Positions 35,873 to 44,007 of a DNA stretch of 64,000 nucleotides are shown here, one piece after another (position 1 is the first letter of the stretch; every line of letters starts with the position of its first letter). This stretch comes from JBHIKY01 sp042139015 (GTDB lineage Bacteria; Bacillota; Bacilli; Bacillales; Marinococcaceae), in NCBI RefSeq assembly GCF_042139015.1, contig NZ_JBHIKY010000001.1, positions 1 to 64,000 on the forward strand, in the 5' to 3' direction. Under the pieces are notes generated by a model. It was not told where the DNA came from. It worked only from the letters and a program-made list of their open reading frames with translations, and searched no databases. Made by a program: the position numbers and the translations under genes.

Positions 35873-38149
35873 TTACGCGTATGGAGTCAGTATTTTAGAA
35901 GTACTGCTCCACACTTGAATGATCTGTTCCTGCAACCGAGCCTGCAGGTAGTCTCTTTCATCTTCGGAAAATAGAATTTCTCTGATCGCTACTGCCGATA
36001 TGCGAGTTGTCCAGTCAGCAAAGGATTCATTAAAATACGCTGTCTCCCGATAGAGCTGAATCGTTGTTTCAGTCACTGCTTGAAGTTCCTCTTCCGGAAT
36101 AACATATAAAATAATTCTGTCCCTGCCATTAGCTACGTGGAGCTCCCATAGGCGGCCCGTTCGCACCAGAGTAAAGCCGTCCCGGGAAAGCAGCTCTGGA
36201 AACTCCTCTGTAGAGGAAATTGAAAGCGGAGCAGGAAAAGATAGAGGAAATAAATTCTGTTCCAGTTTTTCTAATATTTCTTTGTCAGCAGTGCTGTAGA
36301 GCGTAAATGGCCGTAATAAAGAATGCTCCTGCGCTGCCATTGGGGTATCTGTCGACCCGCACACTTTTTCCAGCAGCTGCAGTGGGATTCCAGAAAGCTG
36401 CAATTGACGGTTATCAATGACTGCCAGCTCTGAATCAGGAATCGATTCTTTTACTTCCATCCACTTACGCAGCGTGTTCATCGTATCTTTTTCATCAACC
36501 GGTAAGGAGGTGATCGTCATTCGTCCTTCGTCTTCGCGAATCCACGGCGGGGAAATTAATCCTTCTGTATTCTGTAAAGAAAAATAATATCGCAAAGCCG
36601 GGATACAATGACCGCAGCCGTTGTTATGCCAATCAATGGAATGAATGACTTCTTCCACACCGCTCCAAACGCCAGTACTTATCCGCTGCATAACTTCATC
36701 TTCCTCGAGCGGGGTACAGGAACAAAAAGCTTCCGTTCCTGCTTGGTGGGAACATTGATCAAACACCTTCAGCAGGCCTGCCACATCTCCTGAGCACCCT
36801 CCACACGAGGAGGAAGCCCCGGTCGACGTGCGTATTGATTGAGTGGTAGCTTCATCAGAAGCAGCAATATGCTGCAGGATCGACTGTTTGTTTACTTGAT
36901 TGCACTTACAAATAATCGTGTCCGCTGAACAGCTGACAAGTTTTTCAGCACTTCCCCCGTCCGTAAACAGATGTTGTTTTTCCTTTACTGATAATGGCTT
37001 TGCCATTTTTATTAATTTGGTAATATCATCAGCGGCAGCAGTTTCTCCAAACAAAACAGCACCTTTAATGATGTCATCCTGAAGAATAATTTTTTTATAT
37101 AACGGCCTGGTGCTGTCGGCCTGAACAATACTGTCCGTCGTTTCTGATTCTTCTGCCTCACCAGCTGTATAAAGATCAATTCCAGCGATTTTTAAGTGGC
37201 TGTAAGGAAAGGATCCCCGGTATGGTTCCGTAGATTTTCCTGTAATATGATCTGCAGCTATTTCTGCCTGTTCATAAACCGGCGGAACCAGTCCGTAACA
37301 GGAGCCGTTGTGCTCAATACATTCTCCGACCGCATAAACATCCTCAGCACTCGTTTCCATATAGTCATTAACGAGAATACCGTGATTCGTGGCAATTCCG
37401 CTTCGTTTAGCTACTTCCACATTCGGCTTAATCCCAGCAGTAAATAGAACAAAATCTGCCGGAATCTTCGTGCCGTCCTGCAGCACCCCGGCCTTCACTT
37501 TTTCTTCTCCCTCTATTTCCACTAGAGACTGATTGAAACGTATCGAAATGCAGCGTTTTTCCAGCTCTTTCTGTAAAAAAGAGGACGCCTGCTTATCAAG
37601 CTGCCTGTTTAGTAAAGTGGCTCCTCTTTGAATAATTGTTACTTTTATTCCAGCCTTTGCAAAACCATAAGCAGCCTCCAGGCCTAAAAATCCTCCGCCT
37701 ACGATAATGCCTTCCGTTTTGTTATCAGCCAGTCCTTTCAGCTGCTTTGCATCCTTCAATGTGCGAAATGTAAATACTTCTTTATGGTCTGCTCCAGGGA
37801 GGTTAAATCGCGCTGGCGATGACCCCGTGGCAAACACTAATTTATCGTATGGATATTTATTATCTCTACTGGTTGTCACGATTTTTTCTCTTTGATTGAC
37901 AGCGATGACCTTTTCATTTGTATGCAAATGGATATCATGTTTCTCGTACCAGTCAGCAGAGTAAGAAAACAATTCATCCTCAGTCACTTCCTTTTGAAGA
38001 AATGAGGATAATCCGACTCGGTTGTAATGAGCATCCGTTTCTTCTCCAAAGGTACGGATAAAGTATGTCTCTTCTGCCTGTGAGACCATCTTTTCAATAA
38101 AACGAAGTCCACTCATTCCATTTCCGATAATTATCATTTTCTTTGCCAT
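35873..38149 (-). CDS. nasB: assimilatory nitrate reductase electron-transfer subunit
   Basis: 758 residues, close to the ~770 of B. subtilis NasB. An N-terminal FAD/NAD(P)H reductase module (IIGNGMSGLRF near 6-16; VGGGFLGLEAAYG about 150-162) resembles that of the nitrite reductase. It is followed by two BFD-like [2Fe-2S] segments (CKCNQ..CGGC about 415-450 and CSCTPL..CGHC about 480-525) and a poorly conserved C-terminal ~200 residues. It passes electrons from NAD(P)H to NasC. ATG 38149 has GGAGG seven bases upstream. First gene of the minus-strand nasBC unit. Confidence 0.9.
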   Translation of the reverse strand: MAKKMIIIGNGMSGLRFIEKMVSQAEETYFIRTFGEETDAHYNRVGLSSFLQKEVTEDELFSYSADWYEKHDIHLHTNEKVIAVNQREKIVTTSRDNKYPYDKLVFATGSSPARFNLPGADHKEVFTFRTLKDAKQLKGLADNKTEGIIVGGGFLGLEAAYGFAKAGIKVTIIQRGATLLNRQLDKQASSFLQKELEKRCISIRFNQSLVEIEGEEKVKAGVLQDGTKIPADFVLFTAGIKPNVEVAKRSGIATNHGILVNDYMETSAEDVYAVGECIEHNGSCYGLVPPVYEQAEIAADHITGKSTEPYRGSFPYSHLKIAGIDLYTAGEAEESETTDSIVQADSTRPLYKKIILQDDIIKGAVLFGETAAADDITKLIKMAKPLSVKEKQHLFTDGGSAEKLVSCSADTIICKCNQVNKQSILQHIAASDEATTQSIRTSTGASSSCGGCSGDVAGLLKVFDQCSHQAGTEAFCSCTPLEEDEVMQRISTGVWSGVEEVIHSIDWHNNGCGHCIPALRYYFSLQNTEGLISPPWIREDEGRMTITSLPVDEKDTMNTLRKWMEVKESIPDSELAVIDNRQLQLSGIPLQLLEKVCGSTDTPMAAQEHSLLRPFTLYSTADKEILEKLEQNLFPLSFPAPLSISSTEEFPELLSRDGFTLVRTGRLWELHVANGRDRIILYVIPEEELQAVTETTIQLYRETAYFNESFADWTTRISAVAIREILFSEDERDYLQARLQEQIIQVWSSTSKILTPYA

Positions 38150-38216
38150 GCTTCACCCTCCACCGTTTTCATACAGTCTCTTTTCTATTTTTCCTTATTA
38201 CAATAGGTTTTGCTAC

Positions 38217-38238
38217 AACTTCGGCAGGAAACATGACA
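38217..38238 (-). promoter_or_regulatory. candidate nasBC operator, shared with the nasF promoter
   Basis: The minus strand reads TGTCATGTTTCCTGCCG then AAGTT. The nasF promoter has TGTGAGATAACCTTCCG then TAAGTT. Common letters are TGT-A and CCT-CCG at the same spacing, so the two operons may share a regulator (TnrA/GlnR-like or other). A candidate -10 (TGTAAT or TAATAA) lies about 20-25 bases downstream. Confidence 0.4.
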
Positions 38239-38339
38239 TGCTTTTTTCTCTGACAGTAGTTTGTTTGGTTTTGCTTTTTCCGCTCGCGGCTGAGCATGAT
38301 ATTCTATTTTATTCATGTGGAAAATAAAATGAAAAAAAA

Positions 38340-38560
38340 GGGGCTGTAGCAAAAGCCCCTTTTTATAGAAAAAGTAGTATCCTAAATAGAAGAGAGCAGG
38401 GGACAAGTCCGAGACTCCTGTGGGAAGAGCAGCGGCTGAAGATCCGCCGGGCGCGGGTTTCGCCCGGTTGGCTGAAGCGCTGCCCACGGAAAGCGAAGGG
38501 CTTGTCCACTGCTTTTTTTTACCATGCAAAAGGGGCGAGTATCATTTATGATACAGCCCC
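38340..38560 (-). repeat. 220-bp GGGGCTGTATCA repeat element, copy C (inverted)
   Basis: Its reverse complement reads almost base for base like copies B and D, with scattered single changes (for example GCTACAGCCCC in place of GATACAGCCCC at the end). Opposite orientation to copies B (33.3 kb) and D (46.3 kb). It lies upstream of the nasBC promoter region. Confidence 0.8.
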
Positions 38561-38640
38561 TACCTGGAATGTGAAATTGTAAAAAGCTTGAAGGATGAAC
38601 AGTTTTTAAATACCGAAGAAATTGGTACTTATTTTGACCA

Positions 38641-38712
38641 TTAACAGAACGCACGTCCGGCAACATCTTATAAGCTGCTTGGAACAGATAGCGGAACAAG
38701 CGTCCGGAGAAT
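38641..38712 (+). repeat. CGGAAC...GTCCGG short repeat, double copy
   Basis: TTAACAGAACGCACGTCCGG (38641-38660) and TAGCGGAACAAGCGTCCGGA (38689-38708) are related units about 48 bases apart, with CTGCTTGGAA between them. The same layout is seen at the left window end. The stretch 38561-38735 has no gene. Confidence 0.55.
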
Positions 38713-38735
38713 CGGCCGCGCACCTATTTTTGAGC

Positions 38736-39026
38736 TTAACGATTGGGTTTTCCTTTTAAAAAGGTAACAATTATTAAATTGATGAGAGTTCCGAACATAA
38801 AAGCGAGCGCTAAAAGTATCCCTGCCTTCACCGGGCCGGAGACATCCGCCATTACCTGAAAGCGGACGAGCGCCATCGGTATAAGAATAACGATCATCGC
38901 AGCCATCATCAGCGACATGAGAGAAGCATTCTTCTTCGAGTAGGTGATCCTTATTATCCAGCTTGTAAATCCGATTATCAATGCAAGCGGTAATATATAG
39001 CTTAAGAAGAATCTTAAACCCTCCAC
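38736..39026 (-). CDS. small membrane protein of unknown function
   Basis: 96 residues with three predicted transmembrane helices (about 7-25, 35-55, 65-88) and a basic C-terminus (LKGKPNR). No family recognised. The start is GTG 39026 with AAGGGAG ten bases upstream. It is the last gene of the glycosylation operon, 48 bases after the DUF6044 gene, so it could be an accessory subunit of the membrane glycosyltransferase; that is inference from position. Confidence 0.6.
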   Translation of the reverse strand: MEGLRFFLSYILPLALIIGFTSWIIRITYSKKNASLMSLMMAAMIVILIPMALVRFQVMADVSGPVKAGILLALAFMFGTLINLIIVTFLKGKPNR

Positions 39027-39074
39027 AGCAGTTTTGCTCCCTTCTTTTTCCTTTATGAAAAAGCTGCTGTCCTA

Positions 39075-40787
39075 TTATTCTGCTTCATACAAGTAAATTC
39101 TCCAGCCGGACTCGTTATTTTCAAACTCTTCAAGAAGCTGAAGATCACTTTCGTCCGCATTCTCAATTTCTACTGCGGACAACACATATTTTCCGCCCAT
39201 TTCTTTAAATCTTTCCGTTCCAAAATCCAGATCTTTGATTTTTTTATTTTTATCCTTTGTGAACAAATACTTTTTTTCCAACTCATCTGTATATACGTAC
39301 ACACGGCCAGCCCATCTGTTATAGTAATTCTCCAGGCTTTTATTTTTATCGAGCTCGCCCTCTACAATGCCACGGAACTCTTCTTTATAGGCGAGCGGGT
39401 ACATTGTGACATACATGTCGAGCGTGTGCATGCCATTGTACTGCGCCACGGAAGGGTGCATCCCAATGCTCACCACCCGATAATCTGACGGATCTTCCCC
39501 AATATAGGATTTTATTTCATCAAATAACGATTCTGAGTAAAACTCTTCGTAAGAAGGGTACCCAAGATCTCTATATTTAAATTCATGGTGCTCACTTGTT
39601 AATACTGCGAGCTGCCCTATAATCAGAAGAAGTATCAAGACATTGATCCATTTAAATTTAAATCGGTTCCTAATAATAGTTAATGAAACCGCAAACAGGA
39701 CGTACCAAATTATAGTATTAAGAAGGTGAAAGCGGGCAAAGTTGAACGTCTTAATAATATCAACAGCCTGTTTTACCGGAAGAAAGCCCTGGTAGTTCCA
39801 AAAAGAGATCCATAGAGAAAAGATCGTAATGACCACCAGAAAGAATGGCACTGATTTTTCATGAGCATTTAAAGAAATGATTCCATTTCTTTTTTTATCC
39901 ATTATTACTTTTACACATACCAGCACCAGAGCCGAAAACACTGCTATGACGATGAATGGCCAATGCATGGAATCAGAGTGGGAATGGGCCGTAAAAAAAT
40001 TCTCCCCGAAAAACTCCATCGTCCCCTGAAGAGTTCGATGTCCTCTGTTAAAATCCTCCCGATGCGGGGTGAACCCCTGGCCGAGCAGCACACCAGTGAC
40101 AAGACGATACTGTTTAATAAGAAATATTGAAGTCATAAGAGCAATGCCCGCAATAAATGTCCAATTGATCGTTTTCTTTTTAACTACGTCGTAAAGCCAG
40201 ACGAGCCCCAGGATTCCAAGGAAAAAGATAAACGAAAACACAAAAATAGAGTAGAACGGCATTAAAGCGAGAATCAGCCAGTCTTTCCATGTGGCTGTGC
40301 GGTTCCGTAGATTTAAAAATGCATACAGAGCGAGCGGAATACCAGCAAGGCTCAGTCCGCCGAACGGCCAGAATGGCGTTAATGCAAAGGCAGTGGCTGT
40401 TCCCACAATAATAAGCGGGCTTGTTCGATAGTTTTTAAAGATATGTTTTTTCAATAATAAATACATACCAAAAAAAGCTATAAAACGCATCAGAAACAGG
40501 TTCAGTGCAAAGACTGTAAACGGCTCAAATAATAAAAACAGCAGTACATACAGACTCAGTTCAGAGTCTAAAGCTGCACGAGGAAGGCCATTCATCATTG
40601 TCGGAATGGCGGCATCATTCGGAGCAAACATCAATCCGCTCTCTACTAACGTTTTGTACCATACAACATTTGAATCAAGGTTATCATGGATCCTGACATG
40701 GGCGTCCTCACCAAGAATAAATAACGGTAATAAATATATAAAAATCAACACCATGCCGATGATGATAAGAGTTCGTTCCTTCAGCAT
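39075..40787 (-). CDS. YkoS-like DUF6044 membrane protein, probable GT-C-type transferase
   Basis: 570 residues with about 11 hydrophobic helices. An acidic first outer loop (LGEDAHVRIHDNLDSN, residues about 26-41) has the placement of catalytic acidic residues in GT-C glycosyltransferases, and a ~150-residue soluble C-terminal domain follows. It resembles B. subtilis YkoS, which pairs with the glycosyltransferase YkoT. In CsbB-GtcA-YfhO-type systems such a protein moves a sugar from polyprenyl phosphate to a cell-surface polymer. ATG 40787 follows AAGGAG and overlaps the aminotransferase stop by seven bases. Confidence 0.72.
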   Translation of the reverse strand: MLKERTLIIIGMVLIFIYLLPLFILGEDAHVRIHDNLDSNVVWYKTLVESGLMFAPNDAAIPTMMNGLPRAALDSELSLYVLLFLLFEPFTVFALNLFLMRFIAFFGMYLLLKKHIFKNYRTSPLIIVGTATAFALTPFWPFGGLSLAGIPLALYAFLNLRNRTATWKDWLILALMPFYSIFVFSFIFFLGILGLVWLYDVVKKKTINWTFIAGIALMTSIFLIKQYRLVTGVLLGQGFTPHREDFNRGHRTLQGTMEFFGENFFTAHSHSDSMHWPFIVIAVFSALVLVCVKVIMDKKRNGIISLNAHEKSVPFFLVVITIFSLWISFWNYQGFLPVKQAVDIIKTFNFARFHLLNTIIWYVLFAVSLTIIRNRFKFKWINVLILLLIIGQLAVLTSEHHEFKYRDLGYPSYEEFYSESLFDEIKSYIGEDPSDYRVVSIGMHPSVAQYNGMHTLDMYVTMYPLAYKEEFRGIVEGELDKNKSLENYYNRWAGRVYVYTDELEKKYLFTKDKNKKIKDLDFGTERFKEMGGKYVLSAVEIENADESDLQLLEEFENNESGWRIYLYEAE

Positions 40788-41911
40788 GAGTAGAATCTCC
40801 TTATTGCGTTAGTAATATAGTAAATATCTTGTTCCCGCAGTCCATAATACATCGGAAGCCTGATCAGGCGCTCACTTTCGCGGGTCGTCCAGTGATCTTC
40901 CCCGTGAAAACGGCCGAATTGTCTACCTGCTTTTGCAGAATGAAGGGGAACATAATGAAAAGCACTGCTAATTTCATGCTCCTTCAGCCATGCAATCAGC
41001 GCAGTCCGCTCCTCCAGATTCTTTGTTTTCACATAAAACATATGTGCATTGTGAGCACATTCCTCTGGTATAAACGGCAGTTCTACATATTTATTTTCGG
41101 CAAGAGGCTGGAGCAGTTCTTCGTACAGTTTCCAGGAATTCAGCCTGTCGTTATTAATCGTTTCTGCTTCATCGAATTGTGCCTTCAAAAAAGCTGCATT
41201 AAGTTCACTCGGCAAATAGGAAGAGCCTACATCCACCCATGAATATTTATCGACTTCTCCCCGAAAAAATTGAGATCGGTTTGTGCCTTTTTCTCGGATG
41301 ATTTCTGCACGGTTTTTCCAGTTCTCATTATTAAGGAGAATGGCGCCCCCTTCTCCGCTCGTATAATTCTTTGTTTCATGAAAGCTGAAGCAGCCTGCAT
41401 CTCCAATGGTTCCGAGCGCCTTTCCTTTATATGTGCTCATAACGCCCTGGGCTGCATCCTCAATTACTGCGATATCGTATTTTCGGGCGGTTGCAAGTAA
41501 AGCATCCATTTCACAGGCGACTCCTGCATAATGGACAGGAACAATCGCTTTCGTTTTAGAAGTGATTGCTGCTTCAACCAGCTTCTCATCAATGTTGAGT
41601 GTGTCCGGGCGGATATCCACAAAAACGATTTCTGCACCGCGCAGTACAAATGCATTTGCTGTGGAGACAAAGGTATATGAAGGCATGATCACTTCATCTC
41701 CCGGACGAATGTCAGCCAGAAGAGCCGACATTTCGAGAGCATGCGTACATGAAGTTGTCAGATAGGAAGCGTAGCAGTCAAATGTATCTTCCATCCATTC
41801 ATGGCAGGCCATTGAAAAAGAGCCGTCCCCGGACAGTTTTTTCATATCTATGGCCTGCTGGATATAATGTGCTTCTTTACCGGTTACCGGCGGCTGGTTA
41901 AATGGAATCAT
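40781..41911 (-). CDS. dTDP-4-keto-6-deoxyhexose aminotransferase (WecE/RffA-like)
   Basis: 376 residues, DegT/DnrJ/EryC1 fold, PLP-dependent. EDAAQG holds the Asp contacting the pyridine nitrogen. Conserved SFHETKNYTSGEGGAI gives the Schiff-base lysine in HETKNYTSGEGG, which is the WecE-type form of the motif. It should convert dTDP-4-keto-6-deoxy-D-glucose, made by the RfbAB pair in this operon, to a 4-amino-4,6-dideoxyhexose; by similarity to WecE the galacto (Fuc4N) form is favoured over the gluco form. ATG 41911 follows GGAGG. Confidence 0.85.
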   Translation of the reverse strand: MIPFNQPPVTGKEAHYIQQAIDMKKLSGDGSFSMACHEWMEDTFDCYASYLTTSCTHALEMSALLADIRPGDEVIMPSYTFVSTANAFVLRGAEIVFVDIRPDTLNIDEKLVEAAITSKTKAIVPVHYAGVACEMDALLATARKYDIAVIEDAAQGVMSTYKGKALGTIGDAGCFSFHETKNYTSGEGGAILLNNENWKNRAEIIREKGTNRSQFFRGEVDKYSWVDVGSSYLPSELNAAFLKAQFDEAETINNDRLNSWKLYEELLQPLAENKYVELPFIPEECAHNAHMFYVKTKNLEERTALIAWLKEHEISSAFHYVPLHSAKAGRQFGRFHGEDHWTTRESERLIRLPMYYGLREQDIYYITNAIRRFYSC

Positions 41912-41937
41912 CAGGAACCTCCGTCATTTCGCTGGTT

Positions 41938-42303
41938 TTATGCGGACTGGCTGGTGACGAGAATTCCCGCTATAATCAACACAAGTCCGGCTATTTTATG
42001 AACAGTCATCGGTTCGTTGAATAAGAATACAGACAATATGAATACGAGCATAAACGATAAACTCATAAATGGATAGGCATAGCTTATATCAAATTTAGTC
42101 ATGGCAGCCATCCAAAAGAAGGATGCGACAAAGGCAGAAAGAAAACCCGACAATATCAGCGGGTCAAATAAAAGCCTGAACAGAAAAAAGACCTTCTCCT
42201 GAAATTCTGCAGGAAGGCTTCCAAATTTCGATATGCGCCATTTCAGCATAATTTGGCCATATACAGTAAAAAAGATTGTTCCAAAAATATATAGGTAACC
42301 CAT
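41938..42303 (-). CDS. small EamA/SMR-type transporter, possible lipid-linked sugar flippase
   Basis: 121 residues with four transmembrane helices, the size and fold pattern of SMR/ArnE-ArnF proteins; the tail has FLFNEPMTVHKIAGLVLIIAG, a typical helix-4 segment of the EamA/SMR group. ArnE/F flip undecaprenyl-phosphate-aminoarabinose, and this gene lies between a sugar acyltransferase and an aminotransferase beside a polyprenyl-phosphate glycosyltransferase. A flippase role is the best inference, filling the place GtcA has in related systems. The ribosome site is weak (GTGGGG). Confidence 0.7.
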   Translation of the reverse strand: MGYLYIFGTIFFTVYGQIMLKWRISKFGSLPAEFQEKVFFLFRLLFDPLILSGFLSAFVASFFWMAAMTKFDISYAYPFMSLSFMLVFILSVFLFNEPMTVHKIAGLVLIIAGILVTSQSA

Positions 42304-42315
42304 CTAAAACCCCAC

Positions 42316-42993
42316 TCACTGCTGATTATTCAGTTTATGATACACATCGACAGCACTTTTAAACCTGAAACCGAGAGAGGAAAGCAGGTTAATCATCGCT
42401 AAATTGATGGATGATATGGGCGAAGGTATTTCTGTGTGTCCTCTGTCGATCATTGTCTGAAGTGCTGCGGTCCAAAAATATTTGGCAAGACCCCGCCCCT
42501 GGAACTCCGGTTTAAAGGCCTGGAGCCTGATATCAGGCCCCGACAGCGCAAAAAAACCGGCTAACTCTCCATTATAAGAAAATCCCCACACTTCATCCTC
42601 ATCGTAAAGCTGATTCAGCCAATTATCATAGCGCTTATCTGCACCGCGCTTATCCACTTTGAAATCCCTGTGAAATCGGCCGTGCTGATAAACTCCTTCA
42701 GAAATAGCAAGCACATCTTCACGTTTAACATTTTTGACGAGATCCACTTTCTCATCCCGGTATGGGATAAAATGATCTATGCGGAGAGTTGGTGTCAAAA
42801 GGGTATCTGTAAAATAAAATCCGTACTGATGAAGCAGCTCTTTAGAATCCAGAGGGTTTACTTTAATAGTAAAATGACCTTTTACAGTGTCAGTCAATTT
42901 CAATGCTTCCTCGGAGTATTCCGTTAACTGGTACGTATCCATTTCAAGCGCCCGCTTGTCCCAGGGCGTTTCCTGCAATAATTCCTTTGTCAT
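42316..42993 (-). CDS. GNAT acyltransferase, probable dTDP-4-amino-sugar N-acetyltransferase
   Basis: 225 residues, about the size of E. coli WecD (RffC). The C-terminal GNAT core has the acyl-CoA loop RLQAFKPEFQGRGLAKYFW with the Q-x-x-G-x-A-like element QGRGLA (about 171-176). The N-terminal ~100 residues are the substrate-side domain. Placed between the glycosyltransferase and flippase-like genes, it probably acylates the 4-amino group made by the aminotransferase. ATG 42993 with AAGGAG twelve bases upstream. Confidence 0.78.
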   Translation of the reverse strand: MTKELLQETPWDKRALEMDTYQLTEYSEEALKLTDTVKGHFTIKVNPLDSKELLHQYGFYFTDTLLTPTLRIDHFIPYRDEKVDLVKNVKREDVLAISEGVYQHGRFHRDFKVDKRGADKRYDNWLNQLYDEDEVWGFSYNGELAGFFALSGPDIRLQAFKPEFQGRGLAKYFWTAALQTMIDRGHTEIPSPISSINLAMINLLSSLGFRFKSAVDVYHKLNNQQ

Positions 42994-43014
42994 TTAGCAG
43001 CAGTCTCCTTTCGA

Positions 43015-44007
43015 TCACTCTTTCCAGCGGGTTGCCGGTATCGGATCGATCGTTTTTTTCACATTATTTTCTTTAAATCCTACTGATTCCTGCACGATAT
43101 AAAGCGGTCTGTTTTTAACTTCATTAAACACTTTGCCGATATATAACCCCAAAACTCCAAGGTTTGCAAAAATTAGACCTCCCACAAAATAAATCGATAC
43201 CATTAGACTGGTCCAGCCTGCAGGCGGTTCTGCGAGAAAGAAAAATTTATATATCAAGTACAGGCCATATAGGAGGGCCGACAAGGAGATTAAAAAACCG
43301 AATTTAATGGAGAGCCGCAGCGGCTTGTTAGACTGCGATACTATACCGTCAATCGCCAGGTTTACAAGCTTTGAGACATTATAAGAGGAGCTGCCTGAAA
43401 TACGTTCCTGATGCTCCACGTTCACTGCCGCTGAATCAAATCCCATCCATTTTATAAACAGAGGATAGTTCCGGTTTTGTTCTCTTAACTCACGGAAGTT
43501 CTCGACAACTTTTCTTGAAGAAATACTAAAGTTGGCTATCGTCGGATCGGACTTATTTTCCGTGAAATAATCGTATACTTTATAAAACATTTTCGAACTC
43601 GTTTTCTTCATAAAGCTGTCCTGCCGTGCTTCTCTTCTGGCAAATACCACGTCATAGCCTTCCTGCGCCTTATCGTAGAGCTTACTTATTTCTTCGGGCT
43701 GGTCCTGAAGATCGCAGTCCATGACAACCACCCAATCTCCTTCTGCTTTATCGAGGCCGGCGGTGATGGCAACATGCTGGCCAAAATTTTTCGCCATACG
43801 AATTCCTTTCACACGGCTGTCCCGGTTGGTCAGTTGCTGGATCACCTGCCACGATTGATCCGGACTGCGGTCCTCCACCATAATAATTTCAAAATCAGTC
43901 GTAATTGGCTCCAATGCGTTCTTTATGCGATTGTATAATTGTATTAAACACTCGCCGCACCCGTAAACAGGCGTGACGACTGAAATATGCGGATTAGTAT
44001 TTCTCAT
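43015..44007 (-). CDS. family 2 glycosyltransferase, polyprenyl-phosphate type (YkoT/CsbB-like)
   Basis: 330 residues. The GT2 catalytic domain (about 1-225) has VVTPVYGCG, the DXD-type DCDLQD (about 107-112) and a downstream RQDSFMKK. Two C-terminal transmembrane helices (about 235-257 and 270-292) anchor it. This is the layout of dolichol-phosphate mannosyltransferase-like enzymes that load a sugar on undecaprenyl phosphate. The donor is most likely the dTDP-4-acylamino sugar made by its operon partners. The start overlaps the rfbB stop by 14 bases. Confidence 0.85.
   Translation of the reverse strand: MRNTNPHISVVTPVYGCGECLIQLYNRIKNALEPITTDFEIIMVEDRSPDQSWQVIQQLTNRDSRVKGIRMAKNFGQHVAITAGLDKAEGDWVVVMDCDLQDQPEEISKLYDKAQEGYDVVFARREARQDSFMKKTSSKMFYKVYDYFTENKSDPTIANFSISSRKVVENFRELREQNRNYPLFIKWMGFDSAAVNVEHQERISGSSSYNVSKLVNLAIDGIVSQSNKPLRLSIKFGFLISLSALLYGLYLIYKFFFLAEPPAGWTSLMVSIYFVGGLIFANLGVLGLYIGKVFNEVKNRPLYIVQESVGFKENNVKKTIDPIPATRWKE

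Noticed and set aside
33715..38149. Respiratory (Nar/Nap-type) nitrate reductase
   Set aside because: There is no Tat signal, NarH/NarI or NapB partner; NasB-type electron-transfer subunit and siroheme nitrite reductase neighbours show an assimilatory system.
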